The notes below the pieces were generated by a model that made no database searches, had not been told where the DNA came from, and saw only the letters and a program-made list of their open reading frames with translations. The position numbers and the translations under genes are program-made. From positions 1 through 35,219 of the forward strand of contig CAISRC010000060.1 of NCBI GenBank assembly GCA_903887845.1: DNA of 35,219 nt, written 5' to 3'. Positions 16,661 through 25,214 of this stretch are shown piece after piece; the stretch's first letter is position 1, and every line of letters begins with the position of its first letter. This stretch comes from an uncultured Chlorobiaceae bacterium. GTDB taxonomy: Bacteria; Bacteroidota; Chlorobiia; Chlorobiales; Chlorobiaceae.

Positions 16661-19600
16661 CGCTGACAGAGCTCTCCATAAAAAGGCCGACGCTTATTGT
16701 TGTGCTTTTTACCGTTCTTGGTATTCTCGGTCTCTTCAGCTACCAGCAGTTGCAGTATGAGCTGTTGCCGAAGATGACCCCTCCAGTCGTTACCGTTTCC
16801 ATCCGCTATCCCGGTGCGTCGCCGGGAGAGGTAGAAACATCGCTGACCAAACCCGTTGAGGAAGCTGTTTCGGCCATTGAAAAAATATCATCCATTACCT
16901 CTACCTCGACTGAAGGGCTGTCGGTGGTTGCCATTGAGTTTTCCAATTCGGCCAATATTGAAAAGGCTCTGCAGGATGCCCAGCGCAAGATCAATGAGGT
17001 GCGCGATCGCTTTCCCAACGAAGCTAAAGCACCGGTTATTACCCGTTTTGCTCTCGATGAGGTTCCGGTGCTGCGCATCGGGGCAACCTCATCATTGCCG
17101 GATGCGGAGTTTTACCAGATGCTCAAAGATGACATCAAGCCGCTGCTTGCAAGTGTCGGCGGGGTTGGGCAAGTCTACCTGCTTGGAGGCCGGGAGCGGG
17201 AAATCAGGGTTAATCTTGATCTGGCAAGGCTTCAGAGCTATGGACTGACTGTCACCGATGTCTTCAAGGAGGTTGGTAAGGCCAACAGTGATTTTCCGAC
17301 CGGGAAAATTGATGACCGCGACAAGCAGTTTGTAGTCAGGCTTGCCGGCAAGTTTTCCAGTCTGGAAGAGCTGAAAAACCTTGTGTTGCGTTCTTCTGCT
17401 TCCGGGATGGTTGCACTGAGGGATGTTGCTGAAGTTGAGGATGGTTTCAAGGAGATCACCACCCTTACAAGGGTCAACGGCCGAAGTGCGGTGGGTATTA
17501 TGGTCATGAAGCAGAGCGATGCCAACACCGTTGATGTCAGTCGTCTGACAAGAGCGGCGCTCTCAAAGCTCGAGAAACTTTACAGCGCTCGCCATCTCCA
17601 CTTTGATATTGCACAGGATGCTTCGACCTTTACGCTTGAAGCCGTTACCGCTGTGCAGCATGATCTTCTGCTTGCCGTGCTGCTTGTTGCGCTCGTCATG
17701 TTGCTCTTTCTCCACAGTCTGCGTAACTCACTGATTGTGCTTGTGTCCATTCCAACCTCGCTTGTGACGACCTTTATCGGGATGTACCTTTTCGGTTTTT
17801 CGCTGAACCTCATGACGCTGCTTTCACTTTCACTGGTCGTGGGCGTTCTGGTTGACGATTCCATTGTGGTGCTTGAAAATATCTACCGCCATCTTGAACG
17901 CGGCGAGGAGCCCAGAACGGCCGCCCTTGCCGGCAGAAACGAGATTGGCTTTACCGCACTCTCTATTACGATGGTTGATGTGGTAGTTTTTCTGCCGCTC
18001 TCGCTTGTCAGTGGCATTGTTGGAAATATTCTGCGGGAGTTTTCCGTTGTTATGGTGATTTCTACTCTTGTCAGCCTTTTTGTCTCGTTTACTTTGACAC
18101 CGCTGCTTGCATCGCGCTTTTCGACTGTAGAAAAGTTTACCGGAAAAAATGTTGTAGAAAAGTTTGCTCTTGCTTTTGAACGCAACTTCCAGCGTCTGCG
18201 CCAGATCTATATTGATCTCCTTCAGTGGAGCCTCCAGAATCCCCGAAAAATTTTTTTCAGCGCTATACTTCTGTTGTTTCTCTCTTTCCTTCTTCCGTTT
18301 TTCGGCTTTATCGGTGGAGAGTTTATCTCCGTGTCTGACCGGGGGGAGTTTGCCGTCAAGCTGGAGCTTGAACCGGGAACCCCTCTTCAGGAGACCAACC
18401 GCTTGACCAGAAGTGTGGAACGTCGTCTTACCTCAATGGCAGAAGTGAAAAAGGTTATGGTTAATGTTGGTGCTTCAACTGAAGGCTTTTTCAACCAGAG
18501 CGCTGACAATATTTCCGAGATCAATGTGAGGCTTACTCCCAAAGAGGAGCGTACCCGATCGACAGATACCATTATGCAGGCAATTCGGGTCAATCTGCAG
18601 GGTATTGCCGGCCTTAAGGCAAGCATCAACCCTATTGGAATTTTTGGAACCGCCAATGAAACGCCGGTTGCGGTTATTATCAGCGGGCCACTTAGAAGTC
18701 AGGTAACCAGTGTGGCCGAAGCATTGCGAGACAGTCTCAAAACTATTTCAGGAACAGCCGATATCAAATTGACTTCACAGATCGGGAGTCCTGAAATGCG
18801 CGTTATCGTCGATCGTGAAAAAATGGCCACTTTCGGCATCTCTATTGCCGATGTGGGAGCAGCATTGCGGACGGCTTATGCCGGTGATGAAGCTGGCAAA
18901 TACCGTGATGGAGGAGATGAATACGATATCAGGGTGATGCTCGACAAATACTATCGTCAGGACACCTCGACGCTTTCCGAAATTACCTTCCGTACTCCGC
19001 AGGGTGATCTGGTCCGTCTCGGACAATTTGTCACTTTTGAACAGGATCGGGGCTATACGCAGTTGCAGCGGAAGGATCGAAACAATGCGGTCTGGGTCAA
19101 GGCTCAGGTTGTTGGTCGTCCAGTCGGCAGCATTGGCAAGGAGATTGAGCGGATCATGGCAAACATGAAAAAAAGTGCTCTCATGCCTTCGACGGTGAGC
19201 TATGCTTATGAATCTGATCTCAAAAGGCAGGGGGAGTCAAACTCAACCCTTCTGCTCTCTTTTCTTGTTGCCATTATCTTTGTCTATCTTATCATGGTTG
19301 CACTCTACGATTCCTGGATCTGGCCGATGGTGGTGATGTTTTCTATTCCGCTGGCGATTATCGGGGCGCTTTTCGCTCTGGCCATTACCGGTAAATCACT
19401 GAGTATTTTCACTATTCTTGGTATGATCATGCTTGTCGGGCTTGTTGGAAAAAACGCTATTCTGCTGGTTGATTTCATCAACAAGTTCCGCGAAGAGGGG
19501 ATGGAGCTTTCTGAGGCAATTCTTGAAGCCGCAAAAGAGCGGTTGCGTCCAATTCTCATGACCACGTTGACCCTGATTTTCGGGCTTCTCCCTATTGCGC

Positions 19601-19767
19601 TCTCTCAAAGCTCCGGATCAGAATGGAAGTCCGGGCTTTCCGTTGCTCTTGTCGGCGGTCTCTTCAGTTCAATGTTTCTGACACTGCTGGTTATTCCAGT
19701 CGTTTATGTCTGGTTTGACAAGATGCAAAGCAAGTTTTCAAAGCGGAAAAGGAAACAGGCGGTATAG
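16657..19767 (+). CDS. RND-family efflux pump, AcrB/HAE1 type
   Basis: A 1036-aa inner-membrane proton antiporter with the full duplicated RND plan: a helix at the N-terminus, a large periplasmic domain, six helices, and the same again. Helix 4 has GVLVDDSIVVLENIYRH with the paired proton-relay aspartates, and helix 10 has GLVGKNAILLVDFIN with the conserved lysine. N-terminal motif PTLIVVLFTVLGILG and LLPKMTPPVVTVSIRYPGASP are typical of hydrophobe/amphiphile exporters rather than metal exporters, which carry different helix 4 motifs. The specific substrate cannot be told. It is cotranscribed with the adaptor. No TolC-like outer-membrane gene lies beside it, so a channel encoded elsewhere must be used. 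Confidence 0.95.
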   Translation: MTLTELSIKRPTLIVVLFTVLGILGLFSYQQLQYELLPKMTPPVVTVSIRYPGASPGEVETSLTKPVEEAVSAIEKISSITSTSTEGLSVVAIEFSNSANIEKALQDAQRKINEVRDRFPNEAKAPVITRFALDEVPVLRIGATSSLPDAEFYQMLKDDIKPLLASVGGVGQVYLLGGREREIRVNLDLARLQSYGLTVTDVFKEVGKANSDFPTGKIDDRDKQFVVRLAGKFSSLEELKNLVLRSSASGMVALRDVAEVEDGFKEITTLTRVNGRSAVGIMVMKQSDANTVDVSRLTRAALSKLEKLYSARHLHFDIAQDASTFTLEAVTAVQHDLLLAVLLVALVMLLFLHSLRNSLIVLVSIPTSLVTTFIGMYLFGFSLNLMTLLSLSLVVGVLVDDSIVVLENIYRHLERGEEPRTAALAGRNEIGFTALSITMVDVVVFLPLSLVSGIVGNILREFSVVMVISTLVSLFVSFTLTPLLASRFSTVEKFTGKNVVEKFALAFERNFQRLRQIYIDLLQWSLQNPRKIFFSAILLLFLSFLLPFFGFIGGEFISVSDRGEFAVKLELEPGTPLQETNRLTRSVERRLTSMAEVKKVMVNVGASTEGFFNQSADNISEINVRLTPKEERTRSTDTIMQAIRVNLQGIAGLKASINPIGIFGTANETPVAVIISGPLRSQVTSVAEALRDSLKTISGTADIKLTSQIGSPEMRVIVDREKMATFGISIADVGAALRTAYAGDEAGKYRDGGDEYDIRVMLDKYYRQDTSTLSEITFRTPQGDLVRLGQFVTFEQDRGYTQLQRKDRNNAVWVKAQVVGRPVGSIGKEIERIMANMKKSALMPSTVSYAYESDLKRQGESNSTLLLSFLVAIIFVYLIMVALYDSWIWPMVVMFSIPLAIIGALFALAITGKSLSIFTILGMIMLVGLVGKNAILLVDFINKFREEGMELSEAILEAAKERLRPILMTTLTLIFGLLPIALSQSSGSEWKSGLSVALVGGLFSSMFLTLLVIPVVYVWFDKMQSKFSKRKRKQAV

Positions 19768-19801
19768 CTATTTTTTTAATTTCATTAACCTGCGGCCGGT
19801 A

Positions 19802-20200
19802 ATGCGCTTTTTTTCAAACCAGACTCCGGTTCTGTTGTTGTGCCGTGCTGCACTATCCTTTTCATGGGTTTACCAGGGAGCTGTTCCCAAAATAGTTTGT
19901 CAGAGCAGTGGAGAAACAGAGCTGCTTGGCCACGTCATTCCGGTTTATCAGTGGGCGTGTGAAGCGGTACTATGGATGGGGATAGCAGAGATAGTCTTCG
20001 GACTTTTCCTGCTTGTGGCCCGATGGAGCTGGGTCTTCTGGTTCAATGCGGCGGCTTTAGTCGGGCTTCTTTGTTTTGTCGCTTTGTTTGAACCAACAAT
20101 GTTCTCTTTGCCATTCAATCCCCTGACATTAAATGTTTCGTTGATAGCGCTCTCTGTGATTGCCATACTGGAATTGAATAAAATAAAAACCCTGCGCTGA
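19802..20200 (+). CDS. DoxX-like small membrane protein
   Basis: A 132-aa protein with four predicted membrane helices. The features ALSFSWVYQGAVPKI, then helices around WACEAVLWMGIAEIVFGLFLL, and the closing FNPLTLNVSLIALSVIAILEL fit the DoxX_3 branch of the DoxX-like family. The biochemical role of this branch is unclear; DoxX itself is a subunit of a terminal quinol oxidase. The ATG was chosen over an earlier start that lies inside the RND gene. The stop is directly followed by the ATG of the next membrane gene, with no gap, so the two are surely expressed together. Confidence 0.75.
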   Translation: MRFFSNQTPVLLLCRAALSFSWVYQGAVPKIVCQSSGETELLGHVIPVYQWACEAVLWMGIAEIVFGLFLLVARWSWVFWFNAAALVGLLCFVALFEPTMFSLPFNPLTLNVSLIALSVIAILELNKIKTLR

Positions 20201-21478
20201 ATGAAGCCGAACCGTTTTGATGGAGAACTGAGCAGTGTTGCCAGGCTTTTCCTCTCTGTTTCAGTCACCGTTGTGGCTCTTGCCTCTCTTATGGGAGCGG
20301 CTGGAGCTGCGACAGGTAATATGCTTCTCCTGAAGCTTCATCCGTATCTCTTTTTTATTGGATTTGGCAACCTTGCCATACTTATTCTCAATCGCTACCT
20401 GACTGCTGCAATTTATCCTGAACTGAAGATTGATCCTGCAAAGCAGTTTCGCTACATCTTGACCGTTCTGCTCTCTCTGGTCATGATTACCGTTGCCGTG
20501 ACCATGGATTGGCCAATACTGAAAGCTATGACAGGCTTACTGCTCATGATTGTTGTTACTGGTCCCCTCAGGGAGATTTTTACGACACTTTCAGTTCCGA
20601 AAATCTGGAAAGAAGTTTCGGTGCGCTACTATATTTTTGATGTTCTTTTTCTGCTCGTTGCCAACCTTGGGCTTTTTACACTCGGTCTTAAAGAGGCTTT
20701 TCCTGATCAGAAAATTATTCCTTTTTTTGTTACCCAATCATCCTATTTTCTTGGCTCTTCATTTCCACTCAGTATCAGTGTGATGGGGTTTCTCTATACC
20801 TACGCATGGAGCCGGTCATCAAAACGGGAACTGGCAAAACGGCTTTTCAGTCTCTGGTTTTATATCTTTGTTGGTGGTGTTCTCGTTTTTCTGATTGTTA
20901 TTCTTGCAGAGTACTATCTGGGCATGATGCTGCTCAGTCATTTTCTGTTGTTTGGTGTGATGGCGCTGCTTGGCAGTTTTGCTATTTACCTCAATAACTT
21001 TTTCCATACCAAATTTCATCATCCGGCACTTGCATTTCTGTTGAGCGGACTTGCCCTTTTGTTTGCGACAAGTGGTTATGGCATCATGAATATTTATTTT
21101 TTGAAAGGGATTCATTTTGGTACGGTACCTCCCTTGCGTTTCGACAGGATGTGGATTTATCACTCCCATACCCATGCGGCTTTGCTCGGCTGGATTACCT
21201 TTTCTTTTATTGGGATGATCTATATCGTCATCCCGTCAATTGTCCGCACCAATTCCCTTGAAACGCTCAGAAGTGAGACTGCGCTTTCTGCGCTGCTTGG
21301 TGAGCCGGTGATGAAAAAAGCCTTTAAACAGCTTACTGTGCTCCTTCTCTCGGCGACCGCAATTCTGCTTGCATTTTTTCTTGAAAACAATCTGCTGCTT
21401 GGCGTTGCAGGTTTTTTCTATGGTTGTTCGGTTTATTATGTGACCTTCAACCTTCGGGGTGACATAAAAACAGTTTAA
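20201..21478 (+). CDS. Polytopic membrane protein, heme-copper oxidase subunit I / NnrS-like
   Basis: A 425-aa protein with about twelve membrane helices. Histidines sit inside or next to helices: H47 in LLKLHPYLFFIGFGN, H247 in LLSHFLLFG, H269, H273 and H274 in HTKFHHP, and H321/H323/H325 in HSHTHAALLGWITFSF with GMIYIVIPSI after it. The last pattern is close to that of cbb3-type oxidase subunit I and of NnrS, in which His residues bind heme or copper. The usual complete oxidase ligand set is not evident, so it may be a heme protein that is not an oxidase. It starts immediately at the DoxX-like stop. Family assignment is tentative. Confidence 0.6.
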   Translation: MKPNRFDGELSSVARLFLSVSVTVVALASLMGAAGAATGNMLLLKLHPYLFFIGFGNLAILILNRYLTAAIYPELKIDPAKQFRYILTVLLSLVMITVAVTMDWPILKAMTGLLLMIVVTGPLREIFTTLSVPKIWKEVSVRYYIFDVLFLLVANLGLFTLGLKEAFPDQKIIPFFVTQSSYFLGSSFPLSISVMGFLYTYAWSRSSKRELAKRLFSLWFYIFVGGVLVFLIVILAEYYLGMMLLSHFLLFGVMALLGSFAIYLNNFFHTKFHHPALAFLLSGLALLFATSGYGIMNIYFLKGIHFGTVPPLRFDRMWIYHSHTHAALLGWITFSFIGMIYIVIPSIVRTNSLETLRSETALSALLGEPVMKKAFKQLTVLLLSATAILLAFFLENNLLLGVAGFFYGCSVYYVTFNLRGDIKTV

Positions 21479-21505
21479 TAACGAATCAATATATTCATAC
21501 ATATT

Positions 21506-21871
21506 ATGCAACTCACGGCAAAGCTATCGGCAATTCTTCCAGAACAGACGGGTACTGGAAAGAATGGAACATGGAAAAAACAGGATATTATTGTTGAAAC
21601 TGAAGGGCAGTATCCGAAAAAAGTCTGCATCTCATTGTGGGGCGAGAAGTATGACAGAAATTTGCTGAAGGTGGGATCGAAGCTTACGATCTCGTTTGAC
21701 ATTGAAAGCAGGGAGTTCAACGGGAAGTGGTATACCGACGTCAAGGGTTGGAAAGTTGAGGGGGTCAATCAGTCGGATACATCTTATTCCGGGGAACCTG
21801 TATCCTGGGAACCACCGGTTTTTGAGAGTAACAGCGAGAGCGTTATTGCCAATGATGATTGTCCGTTTTGA
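21506..21871 (+). CDS. DUF3127 protein with SSB-like acidic tail
   Basis: A 121-aa protein. Residues ~1-85 match DUF3127: a beta-rich, probably OB-fold domain with KNGTWKKQDIIVET, YPKKVCISLWGE and a GKWYTDVKGWKVE strand. The remaining part is a disordered linker rich in Ser, Glu and Pro, ending in NDDCPF. An acidic stretch closed by Pro-Phe is the hallmark of bacterial SSB C-termini (DDDIPF), the docking site for exonuclease I, RecO, PriA and others. This suggests a DNA-metabolism role (inference). A DEDDh exonuclease gene follows after 27 bases on the same strand. Confidence 0.82.
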   Translation: MQLTAKLSAILPEQTGTGKNGTWKKQDIIVETEGQYPKKVCISLWGEKYDRNLLKVGSKLTISFDIESREFNGKWYTDVKGWKVEGVNQSDTSYSGEPVSWEPPVFESNSESVIANDDCPF

Positions 21872-21898
21872 GAGTGTTGTGTAATGTTTTCATAAAAA

Positions 21899-22471
21899 AT
21901 GTATCTATTTTTTGATACCGAAACCACAGGGCTTCCCCGCAACTGGCGGGCACCGGTGACAGATGTCGATAATTGGCCAAGGCTGGTGCAGTTGGCATTT
22001 TCATACTCTGCTGTTGATGGAAAGATCCTGTCTTCCGGCGACTATATCATCAAACCAGAAGGCTTTGTGATACCGTCAGGCGCTTCTCGCATTCATGGTA
22101 TTTCAACACAACGCGCCCATGCCGAGGGCCACCCAATACAGGAGGTTCTTCAGATATTTCAGGAACTTGCAATTGAGGCGGAGGTTCTTGTGGCGCACAA
22201 TCTGAGTTTTGATGAAAAGATTGTCGGCAGTGAATTGATTAGAGCAACAATGCGTAATATTCTGCCATCAAAAAAGAAGATATGTACAATGGAGAGCAGC
22301 ACTGATTTTTGCGCTCTTAAAAGCCCTTATGGCAATAAATGGCCGAAATTGAGTGAACTGTACAAGATATTGTTCGGCACAGAATTTGAGGAAATGCACA
22401 ATGCTGCAAATGATATTCAGGCTACAGCGAAATGTTTCTGGGAATTGAAAAGAAGAGGTGTCATAGCATAA
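21899..22471 (+). CDS. DnaQ-like DEDDh 3'-5' exonuclease
   Basis: A 190-aa stand-alone exonuclease domain. Exo I is FDTETTG with D6 and E8, Exo II is HNLSFDEKI with D105, and Exo III is HNAANDIQAT with H167 and D172, which together give the complete DEDDh metal-binding set. IHGIS at 66-70 is another family mark. It resembles the epsilon proofreading subunit and stand-alone 3'-5' exonucleases of similar size, but lacks the C-terminal polymerase-binding tail of DnaQ. It is grouped with the DUF3127 gene upstream and an SDR gene 27 bases downstream. Its substrate (DNA or RNA) is not known. Confidence 0.88.
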   Translation: MYLFFDTETTGLPRNWRAPVTDVDNWPRLVQLAFSYSAVDGKILSSGDYIIKPEGFVIPSGASRIHGISTQRAHAEGHPIQEVLQIFQELAIEAEVLVAHNLSFDEKIVGSELIRATMRNILPSKKKICTMESSTDFCALKSPYGNKWPKLSELYKILFGTEFEEMHNAANDIQATAKCFWELKRRGVIA

Positions 22472-22498
22472 TGACAATCTCTGTAAACATCGACGACC

Positions 22499-23257
22499 AT
22501 GCGGCTTATTGAGAAAATTGCGCTCGTTACCGGAGCGGCAGGAGGAATCGGCAGGGCAGTGGCACTCTGTTTTGCAGCCGAAGGAGCTGCTGTTATTGCC
22601 AGCGATATCAATGTTTCTGGATGTGCGGAAACCCTTGAACTTATTGAGCAGAGAGGCGGAAGCGGGATGTCGGTGCAGGCCGACGTAACGCGGGAGGAGG
22701 AGATAGAGGCGCTCTATCGGCAGATCGCCGAGCGATACGGAAAACTTGATATTGTGGTGAACATTGCAGGTGGTGATGCCGAACCGTCAGCCGATGTCGA
22801 GGAGATTGACTATCTTAAAATGAGCGCCAATCTTGACTTGAATCTCAAATCCTGCATTATCTCCTGCCGTGAAGCTACAAGGATGATGAAGCCAAAGGGG
22901 TTTGGAAAAATTGTGAATATGAGCTCGCTGGCTTATCGGGGGAGTCCGAACCAGTTTTCCTACTCAGCGTCTAAAGGCGGCATATACTCATTTACCCGTT
23001 CGCTTGCCATGTCACTCGGTCGTTACGGTATAACGGTCAATGCTCTTGCGCCTGCTCTTGTGGAGGTTCCTGCCTTTGTCAGGGCTCTTGGGCCCGAGCG
23101 GTGGGAGATGCTTCGCAATGAGTGCGCACAGCGTTACCCGCTTGGCCGGATCGCAACACCGGACGACGTTGCCCGGTGTGCACTGTTTCTTGCTTCCGAT
23201 GATGCTGCGTTTATCACCGGTCAGATTATCGAAATTTCCGGTGGCGCAAGGCTTTAA
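22499..23257 (+). CDS. Short-chain dehydrogenase/reductase (SDR)
   Basis: A 252-aa classical SDR. The cofactor motif TGAAGGIG is at 11-18, an Asp at 36 (ASDIN) points to NAD(H) preference, NIAG is at 88-91, and the catalytic set is S142/S143 with Y155 and K159 (YSASK). The end has FITGQIIEISGG, usual for the FabG/3-oxoacyl-ACP reductase-like group. Specific substrate unknown. It begins 27 bases after the exonuclease stop and ends head-to-head with the convergent lipoprotein gene. Confidence 0.9.
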   Translation: MRLIEKIALVTGAAGGIGRAVALCFAAEGAAVIASDINVSGCAETLELIEQRGGSGMSVQADVTREEEIEALYRQIAERYGKLDIVVNIAGGDAEPSADVEEIDYLKMSANLDLNLKSCIISCREATRMMKPKGFGKIVNMSSLAYRGSPNQFSYSASKGGIYSFTRSLAMSLGRYGITVNALAPALVEVPAFVRALGPERWEMLRNECAQRYPLGRIATPDDVARCALFLASDDAAFITGQIIEISGGARL

Positions 23258-23291
23258 ATCGATGTAGGATATATTCCCCGAAGCTGAGCAT

Positions 23292-24029
23292 TTAGTATTC
23301 CATTGTTGTTGAAATCGCATTGATTTCAACAGTTGCTCCGGGCATAATAACAAATTCACTTAACCCTATGTGACGACGTTTATCTCCCCAGTCATACGTA
23401 TAACCCAGTCTTGTCCACGGATAGCCCTTGTCTCCATAAGATTTCATCTTCAACTCATTGTACCATTTGACATAGTCATCGCTCACCTTCACAAATTTGT
23501 TGGCTGTTCGAAACTCTGTTTCTGCCTCACTGTCACTAATCTCCGGGTCCGCACTTGGCCTGAAGAGATCATCCGGCTTAACCCACATTTCCACAAATTT
23601 CGTTTTTCCGGCTTTCGCTGGAAGCCCCAAAAGCTGTTCAAGTCGCAAAACTCTGTTTTCTTTCAGGGTTTTACAAAAATTCTTGACTTCAGGTGCGGTT
23701 GTTACCCATACCTCTCTCGACAGATTGAGAGATTGACCGATTTTATCATCATAGCCATTATAGTCAGTCCAGGTGACAACCAATATTCTTGCATTCTGAG
23801 CATCATTCTTGTTTTTCCACACCAATTGCGGGTTTGAAGGGACAACAGCTATAAGATTTTTCGATATCTCAGATGGCTCTGCTCTTTCTGCATCAAGTAC
23901 AGCGCTATGATACGCTTTTTCCAGGTCGGCCTGATAAAGCGCTGGACTCTGGGCTGCACAGGCTGAAAAGAGATACGATACAAGGAGAAAAAGAGTGAGC
24001 CTCTTTGCAGAAAAAAAGCTGTTTTTCAT
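23292..24029 (-). CDS. Putative lipoprotein of unknown function
   Basis: A 245-aa exported protein. Residues 1-~20 are a basic start (MKNSFFSAKR), a hydrophobic core and a lipobox-like LFSAC, with the modified cysteine followed by AAQS, so it is probably a lipoprotein. The mature part has VTWTDYNGYDD, EVWVTTAPEVKNF, WVKPDDLFRPSADPEI, and a C-terminal PWTRLGYTYDWGD that looks like a protein with bound metal or substrate, but I recognise no family. The start was placed at the ATG giving the signal peptide rather than the longer frame. It is the downstream partner of another exported protein 168 bases away on the same strand. Confidence 0.72.
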   Translation of the reverse strand: MKNSFFSAKRLTLFLLVSYLFSACAAQSPALYQADLEKAYHSAVLDAERAEPSEISKNLIAVVPSNPQLVWKNKNDAQNARILVVTWTDYNGYDDKIGQSLNLSREVWVTTAPEVKNFCKTLKENRVLRLEQLLGLPAKAGKTKFVEMWVKPDDLFRPSADPEISDSEAETEFRTANKFVKVSDDYVKWYNELKMKSYGDKGYPWTRLGYTYDWGDKRRHIGLSEFVIMPGATVEINAISTTMEY

Positions 24030-24196
24030 CTTGATCGCTTTTGATGGATTGGTCAAGTCAAGGAAGAAGCGAGTTGCTTGAGAGTTCGTGTTTTGAGGAA
24101 TATACAGCTTCCCTCGGGATGTTCTGAACACGACGTTAGGAGTAATTTAGTCAATGTATTGAATAAAAAGGGGATAACGTTAAACCTATCCATTTT

Positions 24197-24655
24197 CTAT
24201 TTTTCCATAGAAACATCAATACTGACAATATCGGCATTGTCATTAAAAAGACTGATTCCTTTCCCAAAAGCTTGTCGTCCAGAGTGGACAGATACTTGCC
24301 GGATGTTCTTGTGGGTACTCTCAAGGCTGACACTGATCACTCTATTTTGAGGAACATGTATTCTTTTTTCAATAATCCCAATTGGAACTGTGGCATTAGC
24401 TCCTACGGGCAGCAATCTGACATACACCCACCTGGCATTGCCCCGGAGTGTAATCTTTAGTTGCTCTCCCTTCACAAAGTCACGAGGTGTGGTCAAATTC
24501 ATATAACTGGAATGCCAAAGGTTCCCCCCAAATGAATCAACCCCCCCATTGATTGACTTAATAATTTCCCCTTCAATCGGAACCGCATAACCCGATACGT
24601 ATCCAATAAGAGTCATAGCGGTTAAAATTGCAATGACAAAATTTTTTCTCATCAT
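24197..24655 (-). CDS. Exported protein of unknown function
   Basis: A 152-aa protein with an N-terminal signal peptide (MMRKNFVIAILTAMTLIG, cleavage probably after YVSGYA). The mature part is beta-rich with GGVDSFGGNLWHSSYMNL, EQLKITLRGNARWVYVRLLP and VISVSLESTHKNIRQVSVHSG, suggesting a secreted beta-sandwich domain. No family recognised. The ATG pair was chosen because AAAGGGGT lies 6 to 13 bases before it; the longer reading frame has no signal peptide at its start. Same orientation as the following lipoprotein gene. Confidence 0.68.
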   Translation of the reverse strand: MMRKNFVIAILTAMTLIGYVSGYAVPIEGEIIKSINGGVDSFGGNLWHSSYMNLTTPRDFVKGEQLKITLRGNARWVYVRLLPVGANATVPIGIIEKRIHVPQNRVISVSLESTHKNIRQVSVHSGRQAFGKGISLFNDNADIVSIDVSMEK

Positions 24656-25214
24656 AAGAGACCCCTTTCCATTCGTGACCGTAAAAAATGAAAAAGACAA
24701 AGAACGTTTGAAAAATGATAACATCGTACATCGCCACAAGCAATAATCGCAACGAACAAAAAGCTTCAGCCCAGAATAAACTGACTCACCAATCAATCTT
24801 TCCACTACTGGACTTCTACTTATTCATTACAACATAATAAGAGCATCAAAAAGTTTACCAATAAATGCTTTTTCATGAAGCAGCCTCAATGGACATCTCA
24901 ATTTCAGCAATGATTTCTTTATCGCGGCAGTGATTCTGCAATTCGTGCCATGGTGTCTGTGATCGTTTTCTGTGGCGGCGTCAAAGTGTGTCGAGCTGGA
25001 TTTCAGACTTTTTCCAACGATTTCTCAATCAGGAAGAACATTCGAACGGATGCCATAACGGTAGCAGAAGAGCGTAAACTATTGGAAATGAAGATTCAGA
25101 GCATTTTTTGCCTTGTCAGGGTGGAGAATTGTTTTTATTATGAATGCAGGAAAAAGCTGAACTTTTCAAACGCCGGTCAGAATGCGGCTGAAACTCGTTA
25201 TAAGATTACATGCA
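24656..25214. other. Intergenic region upstream of divergent exported-protein and epimerase genes
   Basis: About 560 bases between the divergently oriented exported-protein gene and the epimerase gene. Short frames on both strands exist, but I see no recognisable product. One minus-strand frame ending near 24882 with the residues DKEIIAEIEMSIEAAS looks protein-like and could be a decayed gene end, but has no clear start. Promoters for both flanking genes should lie here. Confidence 0.5.
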
